Assembly (NCBI RefSeq): GCF_900544955.1
Contig: NZ_UQXD01000051.1
Coordinates: 1 to 15,505 of the forward strand
Source: an uncultured Oscillibacter sp.
GTDB taxonomy: Bacteria; Bacillota; Clostridia; Oscillospirales; Oscillospiraceae
Reading direction: 5' to 3'
DNA: 15,505 nucleotides
Part shown: piece after piece, positions 6,095-13,381 of the stretch
Layout: every line of letters begins with the position of its first letter
Numbering within the stretch: position 1 is the first letter of the stretch
Notes under the pieces: model-generated
What the model saw: the letters and a program-made list of their open reading frames with translations, nothing else
Databases searched by the model: none
Told to the model about the DNA's origin: nothing
Program-made: the position numbers and the translations under genes

Positions 6095-8389
6095 TCAGTC
6101 GGTGATGAGCCCCGCCTCTTTGAACTTCCGGTAGAGGACGTGGGGCGTGATGGGACAGCAGTCGATGGAAACGCCGGTGGCCTGGAGAATGGCGTTGCGG
6201 ATGGCGGGCGCGCCGGAGCAGGCCGGCGGCTCTCCCAGCGCCTTGGTGCCGTAGGGCGACGTGGGCTCCGGGTTCTCCACGAAAGCGGTCTGAAGGGTGG
6301 GGTGGTCCAGGCAGGTGGAGAGCTTGTAGTCCAGCAGGTTGTTGTTCAGCGGCCTGCCGGTCTTCTCGTCGAATTTCAGCTCCTCGGACAGGCCGTAGCC
6401 GATGGCCATGGACATGCCGCCGTGGACCTGGGCCTCCGCCAAGGCGGGGTTGATGAGAGTGCCGCAGTCGTGAACATTGACGATGTTCAGGAGTTTCACT
6501 TTACACATTGGGATGTCCACCTCCACCTCCGCGAAGGAGCAGCCGAAGGAGTAGGCGTTGGACTTGATCTGGGCGGTGGTCTCGGCAGTGATGTGCTGGC
6601 TGCTCTCCAGGGAGTACAGGCTCTCCGTGGCCAGGTCCCCCAGGGATTTCAGCACCCGGCCGTCGGACTTGCGGACGATCTGTCCGTCCACCAGGTCCAG
6701 GTTGGACACGGGCATCCGGGTCTGCTGGTGGGCGATCTCCAAAATCCGCTCCCGGAGGGCCTGGGCGGTCTGCATGATGGAGAAGCCGCCGATGTAGGTT
6801 TGACGGGAGGCGTAGGCCCCGGTGCCGAAGGGGGTCACGTCGGTGTCCTGGGTGGAGACCACGTGGACATCGGCCAGCGGGACGCCCACGGCGTCCGCCA
6901 CCATCTGGGAATAGGCCGTGTCGCAGCCCTGGCCGATCTCCGTCTCCCCGGTCTGGAACTGGAGGGAGCCGTCCTGGTTGAGCACCATGCGGCAGGAGGA
7001 GGACTCCAGCGAGATGGGCCAGACGGCGGTGTTGTACCAGAACACCGCCAGGCCGATGCCCCGGCGGACGGGGCCGGTCTGGTTCCGGTAGGCGGCCAGC
7101 TTCTCCCGGTAGCCGATGGCGGCCATGCCCTTTTCCATGCACTGGTGGAAGGTGTCGCTGTACAGCTCGTTTTTGGAGAAGCCGTCCACATACCCCACGG
7201 GCATCAGGTTCTTCCGCCGGAATTCAAGAGGCTCCATGCCGATGGCCCGGCAGATGTCGTCAATGTGGCTCTCCCCGGCAAACATGGCCTGGGGGATGCC
7301 GTAGCCCCGCATGGCCCCGGCGGCGGGGCGATTGGTGAAGACGCTCCAGCAGTCGCACTCCAGGTTGTCGCAGGGGTAGAGCTGGGGGAAGGCCCCCATG
7401 CCCTTGGCCACCACGCCGTGGCCGTGGGAGGCGTAGGCCCCCTGGTTGGAGAAGGCCTCAAACTTCCGGGCCACCAGCGTGCCGTCGGGCCGGACGTAGG
7501 AGATGATATGGGTGCGGATGGCGTGGCGGACCCGGTTGGAGACGAAGGTCTCCTCCCGGGTGCACTCCAGCTTCACCAGCCGCCCCCCCACCATCTGGGA
7601 GCACCAGGCGCACAGCGGCTCGTACAGGGCGTCCTGCTTGTTGCCGAAGCCCCCGCCGATGTAGGGCTTGATTAGCCGGACCTTGCCCCAGGGCAGGCCC
7701 AGGGCCTGGCCCACCACCCGGCGGACGATGTGGGGAATCTGGGTGGAGGAGACCACCACCATTCGCCCTGCCTCCTGATAGGCAAAGCAGCCGTGGTTTT
7801 CAATATGGCAGTGCTGGACGGTGGGGGTGTCGTACCAGCCCTCCACCTGGATGAGGCCCGGCTCCTGCCGGGCGGATTCGTAATCGCCCCGGCGGATGTC
7901 CGTGTGGTTCAGGATGTTGCCCGGATACGCCTCCTGGATTTGCGGCGCCCCCGGCTGCATGGCCTCCTGGACGTCCAGCACGAAGGGCAGCGCCTCATAC
8001 GTGACCTCCAGCGCCCGGACGCCCTGCATGGCCGCCACCTCGTCCTCCGCGATCACCACCGCCACCTCGTCGCCGTAGTAGCGGACATGGCGGTTCAGCA
8101 ACAGCCGGTCCGCCACGTCCTGGTGGGCGGGGTCTGTGGACCAGGGGTGGCCCGCCGTGGGGAAGGGGCGGTCCGGGGCGTCGAAGCAGGTCAGCACCCG
8201 GACCACGCCGGGCACAGCCTCCGCCGCCGCGGTGTCGATGGCCTTCACGAAGCCGTGGGCCACGGTGGCGTGGCAGATTTTCGCCACCAGGGCGCTGCGG
8301 TCGCACAGATCGTCCATGTACTTGGCCCGGCCGGTGGCCTTTTCATAGGCATCCACCCGGACCACGCTTTTGCCGACGCTTTTGCTCAT
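6095..8389 (-). CDS. xdhA: Xanthine dehydrogenase molybdenum subunit XdhA
   Basis: A protein of 764 residues, against about 752 in E. coli XdhA, which it resembles over long stretches, for example VVSSTQIPHIVRRVVGQAL (212-230). Molybdopterin contacts are seen in IGGGFGNKQD (244-253) and GAMRGYG (358-364, Arg361). GETEIGQGCDT (481-491) and FGTGAYASRQ (521-530) are further cofactor-pocket motifs, and KALGEPP (717-722 region) supplies the catalytic Glu720. It hydroxylates a purine at the molybdenum centre, and the electrons leave through XdhC and XdhB. ATG 8389 has AAGGAGGG at good spacing. It is first gene of a leftward operon divergent from the cofactor-maturation gene. I see no convincing leftward promoter in the 80-nt gap. 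Whether it uses selenium cannot be read from sequence. Confidence 0.94.
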   Translation of the reverse strand: MSKSVGKSVVRVDAYEKATGRAKYMDDLCDRSALVAKICHATVAHGFVKAIDTAAAEAVPGVVRVLTCFDAPDRPFPTAGHPWSTDPAHQDVADRLLLNRHVRYYGDEVAVVIAEDEVAAMQGVRALEVTYEALPFVLDVQEAMQPGAPQIQEAYPGNILNHTDIRRGDYESARQEPGLIQVEGWYDTPTVQHCHIENHGCFAYQEAGRMVVVSSTQIPHIVRRVVGQALGLPWGKVRLIKPYIGGGFGNKQDALYEPLCAWCSQMVGGRLVKLECTREETFVSNRVRHAIRTHIISYVRPDGTLVARKFEAFSNQGAYASHGHGVVAKGMGAFPQLYPCDNLECDCWSVFTNRPAAGAMRGYGIPQAMFAGESHIDDICRAIGMEPLEFRRKNLMPVGYVDGFSKNELYSDTFHQCMEKGMAAIGYREKLAAYRNQTGPVRRGIGLAVFWYNTAVWPISLESSSCRMVLNQDGSLQFQTGETEIGQGCDTAYSQMVADAVGVPLADVHVVSTQDTDVTPFGTGAYASRQTYIGGFSIMQTAQALRERILEIAHQQTRMPVSNLDLVDGQIVRKSDGRVLKSLGDLATESLYSLESSQHITAETTAQIKSNAYSFGCSFAEVEVDIPMCKVKLLNIVNVHDCGTLINPALAEAQVHGGMSMAIGYGLSEELKFDEKTGRPLNNNLLDYKLSTCLDHPTLQTAFVENPEPTSPYGTKALGEPPACSGAPAIRNAILQATGVSIDCCPITPHVLYRKFKEAGLITD

Positions 8390-8427
8390 TGGGCAGCCCT
8401 CCTTAATGAAATGAAGTCCCGCCCCGG

Positions 8428-8457
8428 TTGACTGGCAGGGGCGAAAGCGGATATACT
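8428..8457 (+). promoter_or_regulatory. Promoter of the MocA-like gene
   Basis: Plus-strand -35 TTGACT (8428-8433), an 18-nt spacer and -10 TATACT (8452-8457). Transcription would start near 8464, only 15 or so bases before the TTG start codon, leaving just enough leader for the SD. Confidence 0.75.
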
Positions 8458-8479
8458 AGGGGAAAATGAGGTGATCGCT

Positions 8480-9073
8480 TTGAACAAACCGTTGAAAACC
8501 GGCTGTGTGGTGATGGCCGCCGGCAACGCCCGGCGGTATGGGGAGAACAAGCTGGCGGCCTCCCTCCAGGGGCGGAGCCTGATCCGCCGGGCGCTGGAGG
8601 CCGTGCCGCCGGAGGCCTTCGACGCCGTGGTGGTGGTGACCCAATACCCGGAGATCATACAGCTTGCAAAGGAGTTTCACTTTGCAGCTGTCCACAACCC
8701 CCACCCGGAGTACGGCATCAGCCACACCATCGCCCTGGGGTTGACGGGATTGCGGGACTGCGACGGGGCGGCGTTTCTGGTGTCGGACCAGCCCCTGCTG
8801 CGGCGGGAGAGCGTGGCGGCCCTGGCGGCCCTCTGGCGGCGGCAGCCGGAGAAGATCGCCGCCCTGGCCCACGGGGGCGTCCGAGGCAACCCCTGCCTCT
8901 TCCCCGCCCGCCTGTTCCCGGAGCTGCTGGCGCTGGAGGAGGACCACGGCGGAAACACCGTCATCCGCCGCCACGAGGCGGACCTGGTGCTGCTGGAGGT
9001 GGATCCGCAGGAGCTGGCGGATGTGGACAGCCCCCGGGCCCTGGAGGCCCTCCAGGCGGAGGCGGGCCGGTGA
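8480..9073 (+). CDS. mocA: Molybdenum-cofactor nucleotidyltransferase, MocA/YgfJ type
   Basis: A protein of 197 residues of the MobA-like NTP-transferase family. The nucleotide-binding loop is AAGNARRYGENK (13-24), the metal site is SDQPLL (102-107), and GNPCLF (136-141) and DVDSP (181-185) are typical of the MocA/YgfJ branch. These enzymes attach a nucleotide (CMP in MocA) to molybdopterin for xanthine-dehydrogenase-type enzymes, so its seat between two such operons fits well. Start choice: TTG at 8480 follows GAGGTGATC (8469-8477), nine bases complementary to the 16S tail, at an 8-nt spacing. The GTG at 8471 lies inside that SD and only about 7 nt from the predicted transcript start. The stop overlaps the next gene (GTGA). 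MobA (GMP transfer) is a less likely alternative. Confidence 0.88.
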   Translation: MNKPLKTGCVVMAAGNARRYGENKLAASLQGRSLIRRALEAVPPEAFDAVVVVTQYPEIIQLAKEFHFAAVHNPHPEYGISHTIALGLTGLRDCDGAAFLVSDQPLLRRESVAALAALWRRQPEKIAALAHGGVRGNPCLFPARLFPELLALEEDHGGNTVIRRHEADLVLLEVDPQELADVDSPRALEALQAEAGR

Positions 9074-9339
9074 GCCCCGGCATCCATGCGTTCTCCGCCG
9101 TCATCCGGAAGGTGCCCCAAATCGACGGGGCCTATGTGGAGATCCCCTTCGATGTGCGGGCGGTGTTCGGCAAGGGCCGGGTGAAGGTCCGCGCCACCTT
9201 CGACGGCGTGCCCTACGACGGAAGCCTGGTGCGGATGGGCACGCCGGGCCATATTCTGGGCATCCGGAAAGATATCCGCGCCAAGATCGGGAAACAGCCG
9301 GGGGACGCGGTGCGTGTGACCCTCCGGGAGCGGGAGTAG
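9070..9339 (+). CDS. DUF1905 domain protein
   Basis: A protein of 89 residues covering one DUF1905 domain: F/Y-rich beta strands, IPFDVRAVFGKGRVKVRATFDGVPY in the centre (about 25-49), and IGKQPGDAVRVTLRE at the end (73-87). The family is a small beta-barrel-like domain of unknown function, often found alone or fused to a YdeI-like domain. It starts with GTG at 9070, overlapping the mocA stop by four bases, so it is translationally coupled to the cofactor gene. A role in molybdenum enzyme maturation is possible only by association. No cysteines or obvious catalytic residues are seen. Confidence 0.87.
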   Translation: MSPGIHAFSAVIRKVPQIDGAYVEIPFDVRAVFGKGRVKVRATFDGVPYDGSLVRMGTPGHILGIRKDIRAKIGKQPGDAVRVTLRERE

Positions 9340-9340
9340 G

Positions 9341-9362
9341 GCGGGGCCGGAGGCGGCCCCGC
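9341..9362 (+). terminator. Hairpin between convergent genes
   Basis: GCGGGGCC (9341-9348), 6-nt loop, GGCCCCGC (9355-9362), followed by TCCTTTCC on the plus strand. The T run is poor, so termination may be partial. It starts one base after the DUF1905 stop and 10 nt before the end of the converging membrane-protein gene. Confidence 0.6.
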
Positions 9363-9371
9363 TCCTTTCCG

Positions 9372-9689
9372 TCAAAAACCGGGAAGGGCGGAACCGAGCC
9401 GCGCGGACCAGAACGGGACCTCAAAGAGTAGTCCGGCGGCCAGGGCGGCGGCATTCAGAACCGCCAGGACCCAAGGAAATCTGGAAAACATGAAGCGCCG
9501 GCGCCAGGCACAGAGCAGCCAAACCGGGGCGGCCACGGTGCCCACATGCAGCAAGAGCAGCATCAGCGCGCCGGCCAACATCCACTGATCCGGGTTATCG
9601 GACAGGGAGACAAGCAGGAAAATTCCCCAGGCCGCCGGTGTGATGCAGGCGGCGATCCTTCCCCATTTGAAAAGCCGCTCCTCAACCAT
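9372..9689 (-). CDS. Small three-helix membrane protein
   Basis: A protein of 105 residues that I do not recognise. After a charged start (MVEERLFKWGR) there are three hydrophobic stretches, about residues 12-27, 35-60 and 74-93, with basic residues between the second and third (AWRRRFMFSR), so the membrane topology is plausible. ATG 9689 has AAAGGAG seven bases upstream; the frame extends back to 9797 but there it only runs inside the upstream enzyme gene. It begins 28 nt after the stop of the fused xanthine dehydrogenase and is probably in its operon. Transport or anchoring linked to that enzyme cannot be shown. Confidence 0.75.
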   Translation of the reverse strand: MVEERLFKWGRIAACITPAAWGIFLLVSLSDNPDQWMLAGALMLLLLHVGTVAAPVWLLCAWRRRFMFSRFPWVLAVLNAAALAAGLLFEVPFWSARLGSALPGF

Positions 9690-9717
9690 GGACGACTCCT
9701 TTCCCGCGCAGCAGCAG

Positions 9718-12267
9718 TCACTTCCTCGTATACGGCGTGCCCTCCAGGGGCAGGCTGGTGCGGAGCCTGCCGTCGTAGCGGTAATAGGCGTCCGCAATGG
9801 CGGGAGCGGTGGGGATGGAGGTGATCTCCCCGATACCGATGGCGCCGCAGGCCACGTTGAGGCCCGGCTTTTCCACGATGATGGGGGTGATCTTGGGGAT
9901 CTGGTTGGCCCGGAACAGGCCCAGGGTGCCGAACTTGGCGGTGGGTTTACAATCCTCCAGAGGATAGCGCTCCGTCAGGGCAAAGCCCATGGACATCACC
10001 ACGCCCCCCTCGATCTGCCCCTCCACGGACAGGGGGTTCACCGCTCTGCCCACGTCGTGGGCGGCCACAATCTCCTGAATCCGCCCCTCCTCGTCCAGAA
10101 TGCAGACCTGGGTGGCGTAGCCGTAGGCAATATGGCTGACAGGGTTGGGCACGTCGGCCCCCAGCGGGTCCGTCTTTCCCAGATACTCTCCGTAAAACTC
10201 CCGTCCCTCCAGCTCTGTCAAGGATTTTTCCTTCAATGCCTCCGCCAGTTCCCGGCAGGCCCGGCGGCAGGCCTCGCCGGTGAACAGCGTCTGGCGGGAG
10301 CCGGAGGTGGTGCCGGAATCCGGGGCAAAATAGGTGTTGGACCGCTCGTAGACCACCTGCTCCGGGGAGAGGCCCGTCTGGTCGCAGACCATCTGGGTGA
10401 GGACGGTGCCCAGCCCCTGGCCGATGCAGGAGGCCCCGGCGAAAATGTGGAGTCTGCCCCCCTGCGCCACCAGCCGGACTCGGCCGGTGTCCGGAATGCC
10501 CACGCCCACGCCGGCGTTTTTCATGGCGCAGGCCAGGCCCACGTACCGGGCCCCGTCACAATAGGGCTTCACCGCCTCCAGCGTCTCCGCCAGGCCGGTG
10601 GAGTCGTCCACAATCTGGCCGTTGGGCAGCTCCTGCCCCGGGCGGATGGCATTGCGCCAGCGGATCTCCCAGGGGGAGATGCCCACGATGTCCGCCATCT
10701 GGTTGAGCAGCGTCTCAATGCAAAAACAGGTCTGGGTGACGCCAAAGCCCCGGAAGGCCCCGGCGGGGGGATTGTTGGTGTAATAGGCCCAGCCGTCGAT
10801 TTCAAAGTTCTGATAGTTGTAGGGCCCGGCGGCGTGGGTGCAGGCCCGCTCCAACACCGGCCCCCCCAGGGAGGCGTAGGCCCCGGTGTCCGCGATGACC
10901 TCGGCGGCCACGCCCTGGATGATGCCGTTTTCGTCGCAGCCCAGGGAGAACTCCATCTCCATGGGGTGGCGCTTGGGGTGGATGAGGATGCTCTCCGCCC
11001 GGGTGAGCTTCACCTTCACCGGGCGGTGGGTGAGGTAGGCGATCAGGGCGGCGTGGTGCTGAACGGTCACGTCCTCCTTGCCGCCGAAGCCGCCGCCCAC
11101 CAGGCAGTTGCGGACCTTCACCCGCTCGGCGGGCAGGCCCAGCATCCCCATGGTCTCGTGCTGGGTATCGTAGGCCCCCTGGTCGGTGGAGAGGATCATC
11201 ACCCCGTCCCCGTCGGGATAGGCCACGGCGCACTCCGGCTCCAAAAAGGCGTGCTCCGTCCAGGGGGTGGAAAAGCGCCGGGTGAGGACGTGCTTGCTCT
11301 TGGCGATGGCCTCCGCCGGGTTGCCCCGCTGGATGTGCTTGTGGGCCAGCAGGTTGCCGGAGCGGTGGACCAGGGGCGCGTCGGGCAGCATGGCCTCCCG
11401 GGGGCTGCGGACCATGGGCAGCACCTCGTAGTCCACCCGGACCAACGCCTTGGCCTGCTCCAAAATCTCCGGCGTCTCGGCGGCCACCAGGCAAATGGCG
11501 TCCCCCAGATAGTGGGTGATGTCCCCCACGGCGATCAGGGTGTCCCAGTCCTTTTTCAGGTGGCCCACCTTGTTCTGCCCCGGGATGTCTTCGGCGGTGA
11601 AGACCCCCGCCACGCCGGGCAGGGCCCGGGCCTCCTCCGTGTGGATGGCCAGCACCCGGGCCCGGGGATGGGCGCTGCGGACGGCACTGCCGTAGAGCAT
11701 CCCCTCCAGATACACGTCGTCGGGATAGATGCCGGTGCCGGTGACCTTCTCCTCCACGTCTACCCTGGGCACCCGGGCGCCCAAGGACCACTCCTTTGGA
11801 GACGGCGGCACCGTCCCCGCCCGGAGCACCTCCCCCGCCAGCAAAATCGCGTCGATGATCTTCACGTAGCCGGTGCAGCGGCAGATGTTGTTGCGGATGG
11901 CGTAGGCCGCCTCCTCCCGGGTGGGGCTGGGGTTCTGGTCCAGCAGGCCCTTGGCGCACAGCACCATCCCCGGGATGCAGAAGCCGCACTGGACGGCGCC
12001 GGCGGCGCCGAAGGCGTATGTATAGGCGGACTTCTCAAAGTCCGTCAGCCCCTCCACCGTCAATACAGCCTTTCCCTCCAGCTTTCCGGTCTGGGAAACG
12101 CAGGCCCGGGCGGGCTTGCCGTCGATAAGGACCGTGCAGGTGCCGCAGGCGCCCTCGCTGCATCCGTCCTTGACGCTGGTGAGCCGCAGCTCATCCCGCA
12201 AAAAGCGCAGCAGCTTCTGGTTGTTCTCCACGGTGACGGGCCGGCCGTTCACAGTAAATGACGCCAT
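9718..12267 (-). CDS. Fused FeS-molybdenum hydroxylase, selenium-dependent xanthine dehydrogenase family
   Basis: A protein of 849 residues. Residues 1-150 are two 2Fe-2S domains (C36, C41, C44, C56; C94, C97, C129, C131). From about 165 (ARVPRVDVEEKVTGTGIYPDD) the molybdenum domains follow, with GGGFGGKEDV (391-400), an AGAFRGFG motif and the late GIGEITSIPTAPA segment carrying the catalytic Glu. Length, domain order and the C-terminal YYRYDGRLRTSLPLEGTPY agree with the selenium-dependent xanthine dehydrogenase family (about 850 residues). There the selenium is a labile ligand added after translation; no selenocysteine codon is needed or seen. No FAD domain is present. ATG 12267 has AGGAGGG at good spacing. 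It has its own promoter and an operator-like palindrome. Selenium use is known for the family, not shown here; a related hydroxylase substrate is possible. Confidence 0.92.
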   Translation of the reverse strand: MASFTVNGRPVTVENNQKLLRFLRDELRLTSVKDGCSEGACGTCTVLIDGKPARACVSQTGKLEGKAVLTVEGLTDFEKSAYTYAFGAAGAVQCGFCIPGMVLCAKGLLDQNPSPTREEAAYAIRNNICRCTGYVKIIDAILLAGEVLRAGTVPPSPKEWSLGARVPRVDVEEKVTGTGIYPDDVYLEGMLYGSAVRSAHPRARVLAIHTEEARALPGVAGVFTAEDIPGQNKVGHLKKDWDTLIAVGDITHYLGDAICLVAAETPEILEQAKALVRVDYEVLPMVRSPREAMLPDAPLVHRSGNLLAHKHIQRGNPAEAIAKSKHVLTRRFSTPWTEHAFLEPECAVAYPDGDGVMILSTDQGAYDTQHETMGMLGLPAERVKVRNCLVGGGFGGKEDVTVQHHAALIAYLTHRPVKVKLTRAESILIHPKRHPMEMEFSLGCDENGIIQGVAAEVIADTGAYASLGGPVLERACTHAAGPYNYQNFEIDGWAYYTNNPPAGAFRGFGVTQTCFCIETLLNQMADIVGISPWEIRWRNAIRPGQELPNGQIVDDSTGLAETLEAVKPYCDGARYVGLACAMKNAGVGVGIPDTGRVRLVAQGGRLHIFAGASCIGQGLGTVLTQMVCDQTGLSPEQVVYERSNTYFAPDSGTTSGSRQTLFTGEACRRACRELAEALKEKSLTELEGREFYGEYLGKTDPLGADVPNPVSHIAYGYATQVCILDEEGRIQEIVAAHDVGRAVNPLSVEGQIEGGVVMSMGFALTERYPLEDCKPTAKFGTLGLFRANQIPKITPIIVEKPGLNVACGAIGIGEITSIPTAPAIADAYYRYDGRLRTSLPLEGTPYTRK

Positions 12268-12324
12268 GAAAAATACCCTCCTTCGCCGCCGTGCCCAACC
12301 CTGGTCCCACGGTCCGTTCTCTCC

Positions 12325-12342
12325 GGAAAGGTCAACCTTTCC
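12325..12342. promoter_or_regulatory. Operator-like perfect inverted repeat at the transcription start
   Basis: GGAAAGGT-CA-ACCTTTCC: two perfect 8-base arms around a 2-base centre. It lies 8-26 bases downstream of the -10 box on the minus strand, so it covers about +2 to +20 of the predicted transcript. The position is typical of a repressor operator; the 2-nt centre is too short for a good RNA hairpin without opening a pair or two. The binding protein is unknown. Confidence 0.6.
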
Positions 12343-12350
12343 TTTTGCTC

Positions 12351-12379
12351 ATTATACAATATCCCGCCCCCATGCGCAA
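12351..12379 (-). promoter_or_regulatory. Promoter of the selenium-type xanthine dehydrogenase operon
   Basis: Minus-strand -10 TATAAT (12356-12351), perfect, with a poor -35 TTGCGC (12379-12374) at exactly 17 nt. The weak -35 suggests need of an activator or low basal level. The start of transcription would be near 12344, giving a leader of about 77 nt. Confidence 0.7.
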
Positions 12380-12403
12380 CCTTCCGTTGTGCAAGGCGTT
12401 ATT

Positions 12404-13039
12404 CTATCTCCCGGATAGCGGCGGGAGCTCCCAGCCCACCGCCAGGGCACCCCGGCGGACGGTGATTCGGGCCTCCGGCGCCACAATATGGTTGCTGACC
12501 CCCAGGGGGAAGTCCGGGGTCAGCACGGCATCTGAGAGGGGGTACTGGAATCCCGTCTCATCCACGCCCTCCGCCCGGTCCCCCAGGCAGAAGGCGGAAA
12601 AAAGCCCCCACTCCACCGTCCGCTCCAGCCGCAGCGTCTCGTTTTCAATGGCGGTCCAGACGAAATCGTTGTCGTAGAGATAGCCCCGGGCGCCTCGGCG
12701 GCGGAGGTAGAGCAGCGTCTGCAAGTTGGCCAGGGTGTGGTCCAACCGCCTGCCGCCGGTGCCGCCGTAAAAATAGAGGGCATCGCACCCCTGCTCCAGG
12801 GCGGTTTTCACCGCCAGCATCGTGTCCGTGTCGTCCTTCTCCACCGGAGAGCGGCGGACGTTTGGAAAATCCGCGGGCTGCTCCATGGAGTCGAAATCCC
12901 CTAACAGCAAATCCGGGACGATGCCTGCCTCCCGGCAGACCCGGTAGCCCGCGTCGGCGGCGATCACCAGGTCGCCGGGAACCGGGCGCTCCCGCAGGCC
13001 GTAAAAGGTGCCGGCGGCAAAAATAAAGCAGCGTTTCAT
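12404..13039 (-). CDS. thiN: Thiamine diphosphokinase
   Basis: A protein of 211 residues, the usual size for this enzyme. Signatures in order: IAADAGY (26-32), LLLGDFDS (44-51), VEKDDTDT (66-73) and GGTGGRRLDHTLANL (92-106), then the C-terminal beta domain with GVSN (180-183) that forms the thiamine pocket at the dimer interface. It transfers pyrophosphate from ATP to thiamine to make the active cofactor in the cytoplasm. ATG 13039 is chosen because GAGGAGTGA precedes it; the longer frame to 13129 overlaps the promoter and adds unrelated residues. It is a single-gene unit. In many Firmicutes thiN follows rpe and rsgA; here it stands apart. No TPP riboswitch is seen upstream, as expected for a salvage step. 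Confidence 0.94.
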   Translation of the reverse strand: MKRCFIFAAGTFYGLRERPVPGDLVIAADAGYRVCREAGIVPDLLLGDFDSMEQPADFPNVRRSPVEKDDTDTMLAVKTALEQGCDALYFYGGTGGRRLDHTLANLQTLLYLRRRGARGYLYDNDFVWTAIENETLRLERTVEWGLFSAFCLGDRAEGVDETGFQYPLSDAVLTPDFPLGVSNHIVAPEARITVRRGALAVGWELPPLSGR

Positions 13040-13067
13040 GGCGTCACTCCTCGCCTGTTTTCTGTTC

Positions 13068-13096
13068 AGTTTAGCACACCCGGCGGCATTTGGCAA
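13068..13096 (-). promoter_or_regulatory. Promoter of thiN
   Basis: Minus-strand -35 TTGCCA (13096-13091), 17 nt, -10 TAAACT (13073-13068) with TGC just ahead (extended -10). The leader would be about 22 nt and ends in the thiN SD. Confidence 0.75.
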
Positions 13097-13152
13097 ACCC
13101 GCCGCGGATGCCCCGCCGTCTTTCGGCACAAACTGACACCGGAGGTGATCCC

Positions 13153-13326
13153 ATGCCGAAGGCCGAAAACGACCGTCCCACCCGCAAGCCCTCCCTGCGC
13201 ATCGAACCGGAGAAACGGCTGTGCCCCCTGTTTGACTCGGAGAGCATCGCCACCTTCCCGGTGGCGGAGCCGGGAGAGATGGGCTTCCGGGTGCTGGACA
13301 ATTTCTGCGAGGAGCACATCCAGTAG
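13153..13326 (+). CDS. 57-residue protein of unknown function
   Basis: A small ORF starting at ATG 13153. The SD GGAGGTGATC (13141-13150) matches the 16S tail over ten bases, although it sits only 2 nt from the ATG counted from its end, about 7 from the GGAGG core. The product starts basic (MPKAENDRPTRKPSLRIEPEKR) and ends acidic (DNFCEEHIQ), with two cysteines (27 and 52 by rough count) and no membrane segment. I do not recognise it. No clear promoter is seen ahead of it; the space is shared with the thiN promoter. The stop is immediately followed by the ktr terminator. The longer frame from 13090 has no SD. Confidence 0.65.
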   Translation: MPKAENDRPTRKPSLRIEPEKRLCPLFDSESIATFPVAEPGEMGFRVLDNFCEEHIQ

Positions 13327-13364
13327 AAAAAGGCGCGGGGGCCCGGCAGTGCCGGGTCCCCGCG
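13327..13364 (-). terminator. Intrinsic terminator of the ktrBA operon
   Basis: A 14-bp stem (13334-13347 with 13351-13364, one G-U pair) and 3-nt loop; on the minus strand CCTTTTT follows. On the plus strand no T run follows, so it would serve the 57-residue ORF less well. Confidence 0.85.
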
Positions 13365-13381
13365 TCCCTGCATCCGGGGCG

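Noticed and set aside
6140..7675. A plus-strand open frame of 511 codons
   Set aside because: It is the antisense shadow of xdhA, with no SD and no recognisable domain.
9640..12261. A very long plus-strand open frame of 873 codons
   Set aside because: It lies entirely antisense to the fused hydroxylase, which has clear domains. Its product is low-complexity Gly/His/Val/Gln-rich, as expected from the reverse frame of GC-rich coding DNA.
9718..12267. In-frame TGA for selenocysteine in the selenium-type enzyme
   Set aside because: The frame is open throughout. The family holds selenium as a labile ligand, so no Sec codon is expected.
13040..13129. The longer start of thiN at 13129
   Set aside because: It would run through the thiN promoter, and known ThiN proteins start at the MKRCFIF-like strand.
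13040..13150. A possible TPP riboswitch upstream of thiN
   Set aside because: Only about 22 nt of leader follow the predicted start, and no conserved thi-box sequence is seen.
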